A stretch of 64,000 nucleotides of DNA from Rugamonas sp. A1-17 (GTDB taxonomy: Bacteria > Pseudomonadota > Gammaproteobacteria > Burkholderiales > Burkholderiaceae_D), in NCBI GenBank assembly GCA_025548565.1, contig JAJLPB010000012.1:62001-126000 (forward strand), written 5' to 3'. Each line of letters begins with the position of its first letter. Within the stretch, counting starts at the first letter, position 1. A program made the position numbers and the translations under genes. The notes beneath the pieces are model-generated. The model searched no databases, had not been told where the DNA came from, and worked only from the letters and a program-made list of their open reading frames with translations. Of this stretch, positions 1 to 8,370 are shown piece after piece.

Positions 1-1415
1 TGCGTGCCCAGCAGCGACGATTGCGAGATGTACTCGTTCATCCAGGCGCCGCCCTGCTTGTTGCTGCGGGCGTACATGTCGGCGATGAAGATGGCCAGCT
101 GCTTGCCGTCGGCATCGAACACGTCGAACACGCGCACGTCCGGGTTGTACACCGGCAGGTCCTTGCGCTCCTTGAACGACAGGCCGTACAGCTTGCCGGC
201 GGCGTAGAACACGCCATTGGTCAGCACGTTGTTCAGCTCGAAGTAAGGCTTCAACTGGTTCTCGTCGAAGGCGAAGCGCTGGGCGCGCACCTTGTCGGTG
301 TAGAAGGCCCAGTCGGAAGCGTCGATCTGGAAACCGCCCTTGTCGGCGTCGACCACGGCTTGCAGGTCGGCCGCTTCCTTCTTCGCGTTGTTGACGGCAG
401 GCTTGGCCAGCTCGCCCAGCAGCTTGTTGACGGCGGCGGTGTCGTGCGCGGTCTGGTCTTCCAGCGAATAGGCGGCGAAGTTGGCGTAGCCCAGCAGGGC
501 GGCTTTCTCGGCGCGCGCCTTGGCGATCTTCAGCACCACTTCGCGGCTGTCGAACTCGCCGCCGTGGCTGCCGCGTGCCAGCGAAGCGGCCATCAGGCGC
601 TCGCGCACGGCGCGGTTGGTCAGCACCGCCAGCGGCGGCTGGCCGCTGGTGTTGACCAGCGCGACCAGGAACTTGCCGTCCATGCCTTTGGCCTTGGCGG
701 CTGCGGCAGCGGCATCGATGGCGGCGTCGGTCATGCCGGCCAGCTCTTCGCGGGTGTCGACCACCAGCGCCGAGGCGTTGGTTTCCTTCAGCACGTTCTG
801 GGTGAAGGTGGTTTGCAGCGTGGCGATGGCGCCGTTGATGGCCTTCAGTTTTTCCTTATCGGCGTTCGACAGCTTGGCGCCGGCGCGGACGAAATCGGTA
901 TGGTAGCGTTCCAGCAGGTGCTTGGATTCAGCGTCCAGCTTGAGCTTGTCGCGGTTGTCGTACAGCGACTTCACGCGCGCGTACAGCTTGGGATTCAGGT
1001 AGATGGCGTCGCCGTGGGCGGCCAGCTTGGGCGACATCTCGCTGTCGATCGCATCGAGCTTGTCGTTGGTGTTGGCGCCCTGCAGGTTGCCGAAGGTGGT
1101 TTGCACGCGGGTCAGCAGCTCGCCGGATTTTTCCATGGCGACGATGGTGTTCTCGAACGTGGCCGGCTTCTTGTTGTTGGCGATCGCCTCGATTTCCTTC
1201 AGCTGGATGCGCATGCCCTCGATGAACGCCGGCTGGAAGTGCTCGTCCTTGATCTTGTCAAATGCCGGATAGTGGAACGGCAGCGTGCTGGCCGTTGCCA
1301 GCGGATTGCCGGCCAGCGCAGCCGCCGGAGCGGCCAGCACGGTCGAGGAGAAGGCCAGGCCGAGTGCGGCCGCAATGATGAGCATTTGAGGACGGGACAT
1401 GTGGGTATCTTTCAT
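1..1415 (-). CDS. dcp: M3-family peptidyl-dipeptidase (Dcp-like), 5' part only
   Basis: A zinc metallopeptidase that would release C-terminal dipeptides from oligopeptides. The reading frame is open from the ATG at 1415 to the window edge (about 471 codons). The N-terminus has a signal-peptide-like hydrophobic stretch (LIIAAALGLAFSSTVLA), so the product is probably periplasmic. The mature part begins NPLATASTLPFHYPAFDKIK, which is typical of M3A peptidases. The visible part is the long helical N-terminal region; the HExxH zinc site would lie beyond position 1, so catalytic competence cannot be judged. Alternative in-frame ATGs exist at 1400 and 1385 and none has a strong ribosome binding site. 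It is divergent from the YjbR-like gene. Family assignment is from overall sequence recognition; the choice between Dcp and oligopeptidase A rests on the signal peptide and is less sure. Confidence 0.85.
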   Translation of the reverse strand, partial: MKDTHMSRPQMLIIAAALGLAFSSTVLAAPAAALAGNPLATASTLPFHYPAFDKIKDEHFQPAFIEGMRIQLKEIEAIANNKKPATFENTIVAMEKSGELLTRVQTTFGNLQGANTNDKLDAIDSEMSPKLAAHGDAIYLNPKLYARVKSLYDNRDKLKLDAESKHLLERYHTDFVRAGAKLSNADKEKLKAINGAIATLQTTFTQNVLKETNASALVVDTREELAGMTDAAIDAAAAAAKAKGMDGKFLVALVNTSGQPPLAVLTNRAVRERLMAASLARGSHGGEFDSREVVLKIAKARAEKAALLGYANFAAYSLEDQTAHDTAAVNKLLGELAKPAVNNAKKEAADLQAVVDADKGGFQIDASDWAFYTDKVRAQRFAFDENQLKPYFELNNVLTNGVFYAAGKLYGLSFKERKDLPVYNPDVRVFDVFDADGKQLAIFIADMYARSNKQGGAWMNEYISQSSLLGT

Positions 1416-1555
1416 AAACGCCGGGGGAAAATGCTGACGCGACAAAGCGCAGCATGGAAGCGCCAGATCATATCAGGGTGATATGGCGGCAGTCACTGGC
1501 AAAAAATGCTGCACTGCACTTGATTGGAAAGCAGGGGCTTTTTCCGAAGAATGCT

Positions 1556-1585
1556 TTGTCGAAATGGCATTTTTGCGGCTACACT
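1556..1585 (+). promoter_or_regulatory. Candidate sigma-70 promoter for the YjbR-like gene
   Basis: A TTGTCG (-35-like, 1556-1561) and a TACACT (-10-like, 1580-1585) are separated by 18 bp in the divergent gap between dcp and the YjbR-like gene. The predicted transcript would start near 1592. This is motif matching only. Confidence 0.35.
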
Positions 1586-1613
1586 GAGGCTCCGTTGCAA
1601 CATGGCCGCAGAA

Positions 1614-1979
1614 ATGAACACTCAACAGCTGAAACGACATTGCCGGCAATATCCCGGCGCGGTGGAAAGCCTGCACGGCGAGCCGTCGAACATCCTGGTC
1701 TACAAGGTCGAGGACAAGACCTTCGCCTACTTCAAGACCAGCGAGCCGGAGCAGTGGCGCTTCAGCGTGCGCGTGACGCCGGACCGCTTCCTGGAACTGA
1801 CCGATATGCCGGGCGTCAAGCCGGCGCGCTACATGGGCCGCTTTCACTGGGTGACCATCGTCGACGTGGGCAAGTTCCCCGCCGACTACCTGGCCGACCT
1901 GGTGGCCGGCTCCTACCGCCGCGCGGTGGAGTCGCTGAGCAAGGCCAAACAAAAAGCGCTGGCAGCGCACGATGCATAA
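1614..1979 (+). CDS. MmcQ/YjbR family protein
   Basis: A 121-residue protein of the MmcQ/YjbR family, which has a double-wing fold sometimes described as DNA-binding; its cellular role is unknown. Family features visible are the early GAVESLHG segment, FAYFKT, SVRVTPDRF and the late RYMGRFHWVTI. It has no signal peptide and is probably cytosolic. The start was set at the ATG at 1614 (MNTQQLK) because a candidate promoter at 1556-1585 leaves only about 10 nt of leader for the alternative ATG at 1602; neither has a clear Shine-Dalgarno sequence. Its end overlaps a possible ATG of the next gene, so the two are probably co-transcribed. Confidence 0.8.
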   Translation: MNTQQLKRHCRQYPGAVESLHGEPSNILVYKVEDKTFAYFKTSEPEQWRFSVRVTPDRFLELTDMPGVKPARYMGRFHWVTIVDVGKFPADYLADLVAGSYRRAVESLSKAKQKALAAHDA

Positions 1980-1989
1980 GGAGAGCAAC

Positions 1990-2766
1990 TTGAAAAATAG
2001 CCGCACGAAACGTCTCATCCCGTTGGCCGGCCTGCTGGCCGCAGGCTGTTGCGCCGCCGCCGTCTCCGTCGCCACCTTCAAGCAGGTGATGCCGCCGCCC
2101 GGCCTGTACCAGATCGATAGCGACGGCACGCTGCGCATGCCCGACGCCGGCACCAGCGCCCGCCAGCAAACGGACGGCGCCAGCGGCGACGTCTCGACCA
2201 CCACCACCAGTCCCGGCGGCAAGTATCAGCAGAACTTCAAGGGCGACGGCCCGATCCGCCTTTGCCTGCCCGCGAAAGCCAAAGGCACGCCGGTGCTGCC
2301 GCCGGCCTTGGGCGCGGCCGCCTGCAAGACGCTGTCGACCACCGGCAGCGCCGACGGCATCGTCCACATCGCCCAGTGCGCCAGCGGCCGCTACCAGCTG
2401 ACCGTGCGGCGCCTGAGCGAAACCACCTGGGAATTCATCGACCGGATCGACCTGGCGCCCACGCCCGGCGCACCGAACCTGGAAGCGCTGCGGCCGATGA
2501 TGAAGCAGATGGCGAAAAACAGCACGCCGGAAGAGCGCGCCAAAGCCCAGCAGGCGCTGGCGACGCTGCCGCAGCAGCAGGCCAAGATGGATGCCGGGCG
2601 CGCCCAGGCGATGGCGGCCATGGCCAAGGCCCAGGCCGACGCCAAGACGCCGGAGGAAGCGGCCGCCGTTGCCAAGGCCATGCAGGCGATGGGGCAGACC
2701 GGCATCCGCATGCAGGCCGACGCCCGCCGGGTATGGACCCGCATCGGCGAACACTGCAGCAACTGA
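1990..2766 (+). CDS. Exported DUF3617-like protein
   Basis: A 258-residue protein of unknown function that resembles the DUF3617 group of secreted proteins: an early PPPGLYQID segment, paired cysteines around LCLPAKAK and AACKTL, and a conserved-looking ASGRYQLTVRRL stretch. The N-terminus carries a signal peptide (KRLIPLAGLLAAGCCAAAV). The C-terminal third is an Ala/Gln/Lys-rich helical region, probably coiled coil. The start was placed at the TTG at 1990 because an AAGGAG site (1978-1983) lies 6 nt before it; the upstream ATG at 1972 overlaps the previous stop and has no site. It is likely translationally linked to the YjbR-like gene. Confidence 0.7.
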   Translation: MKNSRTKRLIPLAGLLAAGCCAAAVSVATFKQVMPPPGLYQIDSDGTLRMPDAGTSARQQTDGASGDVSTTTTSPGGKYQQNFKGDGPIRLCLPAKAKGTPVLPPALGAAACKTLSTTGSADGIVHIAQCASGRYQLTVRRLSETTWEFIDRIDLAPTPGAPNLEALRPMMKQMAKNSTPEERAKAQQALATLPQQQAKMDAGRAQAMAAMAKAQADAKTPEEAAAVAKAMQAMGQTGIRMQADARRVWTRIGEHCSN

Positions 2767-2767
2767 G

Positions 2768-3325
2768 TCAGCTGTGTTCGAAGCGGCGGTCCGGGATGAA
2801 CCAGATCATCGCGACCACCACATAGACCGCGAAGCCGGCCATCGGCTCCCATAGCGACAGGCCGATGCCGATCAAATACAGCAGCGTGGACAGCTTGCCC
2901 TTGCGGTCCTGGCCCAGCGCGAGCCGCAGCGCCTCGTTGTTCGCCGCCAGGCACTTCGCCAGCACATAGTAGGCCACGCTGGACATGAACAGGATGAAGC
3001 CATAGCAGGCCAGCGGCAACGCGGCGAAGTGGTTCTCGCCCATCCAGCCCGTCACGAACGGCACCAGCGACAGCCAGAACAGCAAATGCAGATTGCCCCA
3101 CAGCGCGCCGCCGGTGATCTTGCTGACAGTGTGGATGAGGTGATGGTGGTTGTTCCAGTAAATGCCGACGTAGACAAAGCTCAGCACATAGCTGAGGAAC
3201 ACCGGCCACAAAGGCTGCAACGCCGCCCAATCCGCGCCATGCGGCACCTTCAGTTCCAGCACCATGATGGTGATGATGATGGCGATCACGCCATCGCTGA
3301 ATGCTTCCAACCTGCCTTTACCCAT
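2768..3325 (-). CDS. TMEM175-like (DUF1211) potassium channel family protein
   Basis: A 185-residue integral membrane protein. The N-terminus begins MGKGRLEAFSDGVIAI, carrying the RxxxFSD signature of the first helix of TMEM175-family channels. About six hydrophobic segments follow, matching the single six-helix repeat of bacterial members that assemble as tetramers. Bacterial homologues conduct K+ with low selectivity. The start is the ATG at 3325, preceded by an AGGGAG site 7 nt upstream; longer in-frame extension upstream has no such site. The gene converges on the DUF3617-like gene with 1 bp between stops. The family call is firm; ion selectivity is not shown by the sequence. Confidence 0.85.
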   Translation of the reverse strand: MGKGRLEAFSDGVIAIIITIMVLELKVPHGADWAALQPLWPVFLSYVLSFVYVGIYWNNHHHLIHTVSKITGGALWGNLHLLFWLSLVPFVTGWMGENHFAALPLACYGFILFMSSVAYYVLAKCLAANNEALRLALGQDRKGKLSTLLYLIGIGLSLWEPMAGFAVYVVVAMIWFIPDRRFEHS

Positions 3326-3512
3326 GCGCCGCTCCCTGTCAATCGACGCATTGTGATTCAACTTGTACCTGCACGCAACTCCTCCAGAAGCCTGGGCTTT
3401 CATCGTCCTGGATGGAGAAATATTTTTCTCAAGCGTGTCGATTTTGTGTAACGTCACCCGTCGTAGGGATGAAAACACCGATTGCCCATTCCACCCTAAC
3501 CAAGGAATTGCT

Positions 3513-3911
3513 ATGAAGAATCAAATCATCCTCAACCTGCCCGTGAAGAACCTGGACAAATCCCGGGCCTTCTTTTCAGCGCTGGGCTTCAGCTTCGATC
3601 CCCGCTTCAGCGGTGAGAACGCGGCGTTCATGAGCATCGTTGACGACACCATCCAGGCCATGCTGACGACCGAACCCTTCTTCCAGTCGCTGATCGACAA
3701 GCCCATTGCAAATGCGAAGGAAGCCAATGAGCTCGTCATCTGCCTGAATTGCGAAAGCCGCGAAGAGGTGGACAGCCTGATCGCCAAGGCCACCGCCGCC
3801 GGCGCCCGCATACCGCATCCGCCGGAGGACAATGGCTTCATGTACGACCAGGGCTTCGAGGATATCGACGGCCACCTGTGGAACCTGGTCTGGACGGCGC
3901 CGGAAGCCTAG
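3513..3911 (+). CDS. VOC (glyoxalase/bleomycin-resistance fold) protein
   Basis: A 132-residue vicinal-oxygen-chelate superfamily protein. It shows the usual order: N-terminal strand IILNLPVKNLDKSRAFFSAL, a middle FMSIVDD strand, and the C-terminal GFEDIDGHLWNLVW motif. Such proteins act as lyases, dioxygenases or antibiotic-binding proteins; this subgroup (glyoxalase-like) has no assigned substrate. It is cytosolic, with no signal peptide. The ATG at 3513 was chosen because AAGGA at 3502-3506 sits 6 nt before it; the frame is open further upstream but shows no ribosome binding site. It stands alone and converges on the GH31 gene. Confidence 0.85.
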   Translation: MKNQIILNLPVKNLDKSRAFFSALGFSFDPRFSGENAAFMSIVDDTIQAMLTTEPFFQSLIDKPIANAKEANELVICLNCESREEVDSLIAKATAAGARIPHPPEDNGFMYDQGFEDIDGHLWNLVWTAPEA

Positions 3912-3918
3912 TCCCGAA

Positions 3919-6228
3919 TCAGCGGCACCCCGGCAAGGACACTTCAACCGCCGCGCTGCCGGCCACCACGCGCACGCCCTTGCTGGCCGGCGCGGCCGCG
4001 CAACGCACCACGAACGCCTGCTCGCGGCGCATGCCGGGGAAGCTGCCCTCCACCGGCGCGATCGCCAGCTTGCCGCCGGCCTGGGTCCAGGTGATGCGGC
4101 GGGTCGCCCGTTCGCCCTTGTCATAGCCCTGGCCATCGCCGGCATCGTCGTACAGCTCAACGCTGCCGTCGCGGCCGGGATAGACGCGCAGTTCCACCGG
4201 CTGTTCGCTCCGCTCGTCCGCATACTGCAGCACCGGCCCCAGCGGCAGGATGCTGCCGGCGCGGGCGAACAGCGGGATGGTCGCGATGTCGGCCTTCGCG
4301 GCGATGACCTTGCCGCCGGCGTAGCGCTTGCCGGTCCAGAAATCGAACCACTCGTTCTGCGCCGGCAGGTAGACGGTGCGCACGTCCGTGTGCGGCGTCA
4401 TCACCGGCGCCACCATCAGCGCCTTGCCGAACATGTACTGGTCGGCGGTGGCGACCGCCTGCGCGTCGGTGCGGAAGTCCATGGCCAGCGCGCGCATCAT
4501 CGTGCCGTTGCGGCTGGTGACGTCCCATGACGCCGAATAAATGTACGGCAGCAGGCGGTAGCGCAGCTGCGTCACGTCGCGCAGGATCTGCTGCGTGGCC
4601 GGGTTGAAGCGCCAGATCTCCTTGCCGTCGCCGGTGCCGTGGACGCGGAACATCGGATTGAAGGCGCCGAACTGGTACCAGCGCGTGTACAGCTCGGCAT
4701 ATTCAGGATCGGTCGGCTTGCCGCCGAAGAAGCCGCCGATGTCGGCCGACCAGTAGGGGATGCCGCTCAACGTGAAGTTCAGCGCGGCCGGCAGCTGGGC
4801 GCGCAACACGTCCCAGGTGCCCATGGTGTCGCCCGACCAGGTGATGGCCGCGTTGCGCTGCTGGCCGCTGTAGGCCGAGCGCGTCAGGATGAAGGGCCGC
4901 TTGGCCGGCGCGGCCTGGGCCGAGCCTTCGAACACAGCCGTCGTGTGCAGCAGCGGATAGGCGTTGTACACCTGCGCGCCGGGACCGGCTGCGGTGGTGA
5001 CGTCGCGCATCTGGCCCCACCAGCCGCCCAGTTCGGCCTCGCTGGCGTCCAGCCACCAGCCGTCCCAGCCGGCCGGGGCCAGCGTGCGGTTGATCTGCTC
5101 CCAGTACAGCTGGCGGCCGCGCGGCGAATAGGCGTCGTACCAGCGGCCCTTGCCGGCCGGGTAGACGTTGTTGTACAGCTCGGGATACAGCACGCCCGCC
5201 TTCTCCAGCTCGGCCGTGTTGCGCGTGCCGGCATCGAAGCGGGCCCAGACGGAGATGATGGCGTGCACGTTCTGTGCGTGCAGCTGGTCGAGCATGCCCT
5301 TCGGGTCCGGGTAGCGCGCCGGATCCATCTGGTGCTCTCCCCAGGCGCCCGGCTGCCAGTACTGCCAGTCCTGGACCACGGCGTCCAGCGGCACCTTCAT
5401 CGCCCGGTAGCGCGCGGCGATGTCGAGCAGCTCGGCCTGGTTGGCGTAGTGCTCCTTCGATTGCCACAGGCCCCAGGTCCAACGCGCCATCATCGGTGCG
5501 CGTCCCGTCAGTTCGCGGTAGCCGGCCACCACCTCGTCCAGCTCGGGCCCGAGAATGAAGTGGTAATCGGAGCCTTGTCCCGCCTCGGAACGGATGACCA
5601 ATGGATACGGCCCGGCCGGCAGGCCGGCGTCGACCTGCGTGACCGAGGCGTTGTTCCACAGGATGCCGAAGCCTTCCGGCGTGGTCAGCATCGGCACCGC
5701 CACGTCGCGGTTGGCCTGCTGCAGCCGCACCGAGGTGCCGCGATAGTCCAGCTTGCCGTTCTGGTGCTGCCCCAGCCCGTAGACCGGGCCGGAATAATCG
5801 AATCCCTGCATGACGCCGGCCTTCGACGCGTCGCGCCCGGCCTCGGCCAGCAGCTGCTTGCCCTGCGCGTCGAAGAAGCTGACGCCGCCGTAGGCCTTGG
5901 CCACGCGCACCGACAATGCCTTCGTCGCCAGCTGGTAGTAGTCCGCCGTTTCAGTGAGCGTCCAGTCGACGCTGGCCGGGCGGGCGATCACGGCCGGATT
6001 GTAGTTGCCGTTCCATGGCGCCGCCGGGCCGGACAGCACATGCACGATGCGCTCGCTCCACGGCTCGATCCGCACGGTGCCCTGCGCGGTGGTCACCGTC
6101 AGGCCGCTGGCGCTCTTTGCCGCGGCGGAAACGGGCGGCGCGGCACTCTGCGCGAAGGCGGGCATCGAAGCCGCGCACAGCGAGGCGATGGCAAGCGCGA
6201 TGGCGGCGCGCGGAAGATTTTTCGTCAT
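3919..6228 (-). CDS. Exported glycoside hydrolase family 31 (alpha-xylosidase/alpha-glucosidase type)
   Basis: A 769-residue retaining alpha-glycosidase. A signal peptide (AAIALAIASLCAASMPAFA) directs export. The N-terminal beta-sandwich runs to about residue 215 and the catalytic barrel follows: VVQDWQYW, then WWLDASEAE near residue 392, where the Asp is the expected nucleophile, and ITWSGDTMGTWD near 465 with the expected acid/base Asp. The DASE form of the nucleophile motif is closer to alpha-xylosidases than to the WxDMNE of alpha-glucosidases, but this does not settle specificity. The start at 6228 has GGGGA about 5 nt upstream; an ATG at 6240 is possible. It is divergent from the CE20-like esterase and the GH27 gene, which suggests one glycan target. 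Confidence 0.88.
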   Translation of the reverse strand: MTKNLPRAAIALAIASLCAASMPAFAQSAAPPVSAAAKSASGLTVTTAQGTVRIEPWSERIVHVLSGPAAPWNGNYNPAVIARPASVDWTLTETADYYQLATKALSVRVAKAYGGVSFFDAQGKQLLAEAGRDASKAGVMQGFDYSGPVYGLGQHQNGKLDYRGTSVRLQQANRDVAVPMLTTPEGFGILWNNASVTQVDAGLPAGPYPLVIRSEAGQGSDYHFILGPELDEVVAGYRELTGRAPMMARWTWGLWQSKEHYANQAELLDIAARYRAMKVPLDAVVQDWQYWQPGAWGEHQMDPARYPDPKGMLDQLHAQNVHAIISVWARFDAGTRNTAELEKAGVLYPELYNNVYPAGKGRWYDAYSPRGRQLYWEQINRTLAPAGWDGWWLDASEAELGGWWGQMRDVTTAAGPGAQVYNAYPLLHTTAVFEGSAQAAPAKRPFILTRSAYSGQQRNAAITWSGDTMGTWDVLRAQLPAALNFTLSGIPYWSADIGGFFGGKPTDPEYAELYTRWYQFGAFNPMFRVHGTGDGKEIWRFNPATQQILRDVTQLRYRLLPYIYSASWDVTSRNGTMMRALAMDFRTDAQAVATADQYMFGKALMVAPVMTPHTDVRTVYLPAQNEWFDFWTGKRYAGGKVIAAKADIATIPLFARAGSILPLGPVLQYADERSEQPVELRVYPGRDGSVELYDDAGDGQGYDKGERATRRITWTQAGGKLAIAPVEGSFPGMRREQAFVVRCAAAPASKGVRVVAGSAAVEVSLPGCR

Positions 6229-6263
6229 GACAGTCCCCATATTGAAGAGCACACATTCTATCG

Positions 6264-6273
6264 GCACATGTGC
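6264..6273. promoter_or_regulatory. Perfect 10-bp palindrome in the divergent glycan-locus promoter
   Basis: GCACATGTGC is a perfect 10-bp palindrome midway in the 168-bp gap between the GH31 gene and the CE20-like gene. A dyad here could be an operator controlling both directions. No regulator gene is adjacent and no second copy was seen, so this is a candidate only. Confidence 0.25.
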
Positions 6274-6396
6274 TCGTCAAAAATCCATGCCGCTGGTTTT
6301 ATTCAATAATGTTGCCCCCTTTGGCCATTTTCGTAATTGCCCGGCGGCGTACAAGATCGCAGAATCCGCCCTGCCCCCCAACAATGAGGATTCATG

Positions 6397-8358
6397 ATGG
6401 CGACACTTCGCACCGCCGCGCCCCTGCTGGCGCTTTCCCTCGGCTGCATCGGCCTGCCCGCGCATGCGGCCGAACTCGGCCTGGCAAAGCTCTTCTCCGA
6501 CCACGCGGTGCTGCAGCGCGACCAGCCCATCGCCATCTGGGGCACGGCCGGCGCCGGGCACCGGTTGACCGTGAAGCTCGGCGAACAGGCGGTGACCGGC
6601 AGCGCGGACGCGCATGGCAAGTGGCGTGTCGAACTGCCCCCGCAACCGGCCGGCGGCCCGTACGCGCTGACGGTGACGTCGCACGGCCAGACGGTCAGCC
6701 GCGCCGATCTGCTGGTTGGCGACGTCTACCTGTGCTCGGGCCAGTCCAACATGGAATTCGCGGTGCGCGCGTCGACCAACGCCATCGGCGCCACATACGG
6801 CGCGGGCAATAATAGCCTGCGCTACCTGAACATCCAGAAACACAGCGCGGCCACACCGCAGGACGAGCTCAAGGACCCGGTGGCGTGGACGCCGCTGACG
6901 CCGGAATCGGTCGGCGACGCCTCGGCGGTCTGCTACTACATGGCGCGCACGCTACAGGCCCGCTACAAGATCCCGGTCGGCATGATCAACGCCAGCTGGG
7001 GCGGCACCACGATCCAGAGCTGGATAGCGGCCGAATCGCTGCGCGGCTTCGGCGACTACGCGGCGGGCGTGGCCGCTGTGGCGCAATACGGCATCGACCC
7101 GGCCGAAGGCATGCGCGCCGAGGAAGCGCGCAACGAGGCATGGTGGCGCACCCACGATCCGGCCGCCGCCGCGCAGCACGCGTGGGCCGCGCCGGACTTC
7201 GACGACGCCGCCTGGCCCAGCGTCACCCCGACCGGGTCGTGGAAGGACAGCGGACTGGCCGGCTTCAAGGACTTCGACGGCGTAGCCTGGTACCGCACCA
7301 GCGTCACGCTGACCGAGGCGCAGGCCAAGGCGGCCAACACGCTGCGCCTGGGGCCGGTCGACACCTACGACAGCACCTGGGTCAACGGCGTGCGCGTGGG
7401 CGGTTCCAGCACCTCGTGGATCTGGCGCGAATATGCCGTCCCAGCCGGCGTGTTCAAGGCCGGGCGCAACGTGATCGCCATGCGCGTGCTGAGCGGAGGC
7501 CAGGGCGGTGGCCTGTCGGGTTCGCCCGGCAACCGCGTCATCGGCACCGCGGATGGCCAGGCGATCGCGCTGCCGTCCGCCTGGAAAGTCCAGCGCGGCA
7601 GCGTCCTGCGCAACCTGTCCGTGCCGCCGGCGCCATGGGACTGGCCAAGCAGCCTGACCACCCTGTACAACGGCATGATCGCCCCGCTGGTCGGCTACAA
7701 ATTCAAGCTGGTGGCGTGGTACCAGGGCGAGGCCAACGCGGGCGCCGGGCAGGAATACCGGGCGCTGCTGCCCCTGCTGATGCGCGACTGGCGCCAGCGC
7801 TTCGGCCAGCCGGCGCTGCCTTTCCTGGTCGCGCAGCTGCCCGGGTTCGCCGGAACGGCCAAGGCGCCCGGCGAGTCCGGCTGGGCCGAACTGCGCGACG
7901 CGCAGGCCGAGGCGGTGGCGCGCGACGCCCACGCGGGCCTGGCCGTCACCCTCGATATCGGCGACCGCTACGACATCCATCCGACGCAGAAGACGGTGGT
8001 CGGCGAGCGGATGGCGCGCGCGGCGCGGGCCGTCGCCTACGGCGAGCAAATAGCGCCGGGCAGTCCGTCTCCGGTCTCCGCGCGGCGCAGCGGCAAGGAC
8101 ATCGTCATCGCCTTCCGCGACACGGGCGGCGGCCTGGTGACGTATTCGTCCGACCGCGCCATCGGCTTTGAAGTATGCGAAGGCACCAGCTGCCGCTACG
8201 CCGACGCGCACGTGGCCGGCGACACCGTGGTGCTGTCCGGCGCCGGCGCCGCCAACGTCACGCATGTGCGCTACGGCTGGGCCGACGCGCCGTTCGTGAA
8301 CCTGTTCAGCGGCGACGACCTGCCGGTCGGCAGCTTCCACCTCGACATACAAAAATAA
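6397..8358 (+). CDS. Exported SGNH acetylesterase (sialate O-acetylesterase-like, CE20-type architecture)
   Basis: A 653-residue exported carbohydrate O-acetylesterase. After a signal peptide (LLALSLGCIGLPAHA) and a small beta-domain, the SGNH core starts with LCSGQSNMEF (Ser near residue 117). The core is interrupted at about residues 245-375 by an insertion with a jelly-roll, galactose-binding-like look (DFDDAAWPSV, GVAWYRTSV, YDSTWVNGVRVG). It resumes with LVAWYQGEANAG and ends with the DIHP catalytic Asp/His motif near residue 525. This split layout matches the CE20 family, which includes a xyloglucan acetylesterase in Xanthomonas. The start at 6397 is preferred to 6394 because GAGGA (6386-6390) is 6 nt upstream. 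The GH27 gene follows after 12 bp. Confidence 0.85.
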   Translation: MATLRTAAPLLALSLGCIGLPAHAAELGLAKLFSDHAVLQRDQPIAIWGTAGAGHRLTVKLGEQAVTGSADAHGKWRVELPPQPAGGPYALTVTSHGQTVSRADLLVGDVYLCSGQSNMEFAVRASTNAIGATYGAGNNSLRYLNIQKHSAATPQDELKDPVAWTPLTPESVGDASAVCYYMARTLQARYKIPVGMINASWGGTTIQSWIAAESLRGFGDYAAGVAAVAQYGIDPAEGMRAEEARNEAWWRTHDPAAAAQHAWAAPDFDDAAWPSVTPTGSWKDSGLAGFKDFDGVAWYRTSVTLTEAQAKAANTLRLGPVDTYDSTWVNGVRVGGSSTSWIWREYAVPAGVFKAGRNVIAMRVLSGGQGGGLSGSPGNRVIGTADGQAIALPSAWKVQRGSVLRNLSVPPAPWDWPSSLTTLYNGMIAPLVGYKFKLVAWYQGEANAGAGQEYRALLPLLMRDWRQRFGQPALPFLVAQLPGFAGTAKAPGESGWAELRDAQAEAVARDAHAGLAVTLDIGDRYDIHPTQKTVVGERMARAARAVAYGEQIAPGSPSPVSARRSGKDIVIAFRDTGGGLVTYSSDRAIGFEVCEGTSCRYADAHVAGDTVVLSGAGAANVTHVRYGWADAPFVNLFSGDDLPVGSFHLDIQK

Positions 8359-8370
8359 TCGGAGACCATC

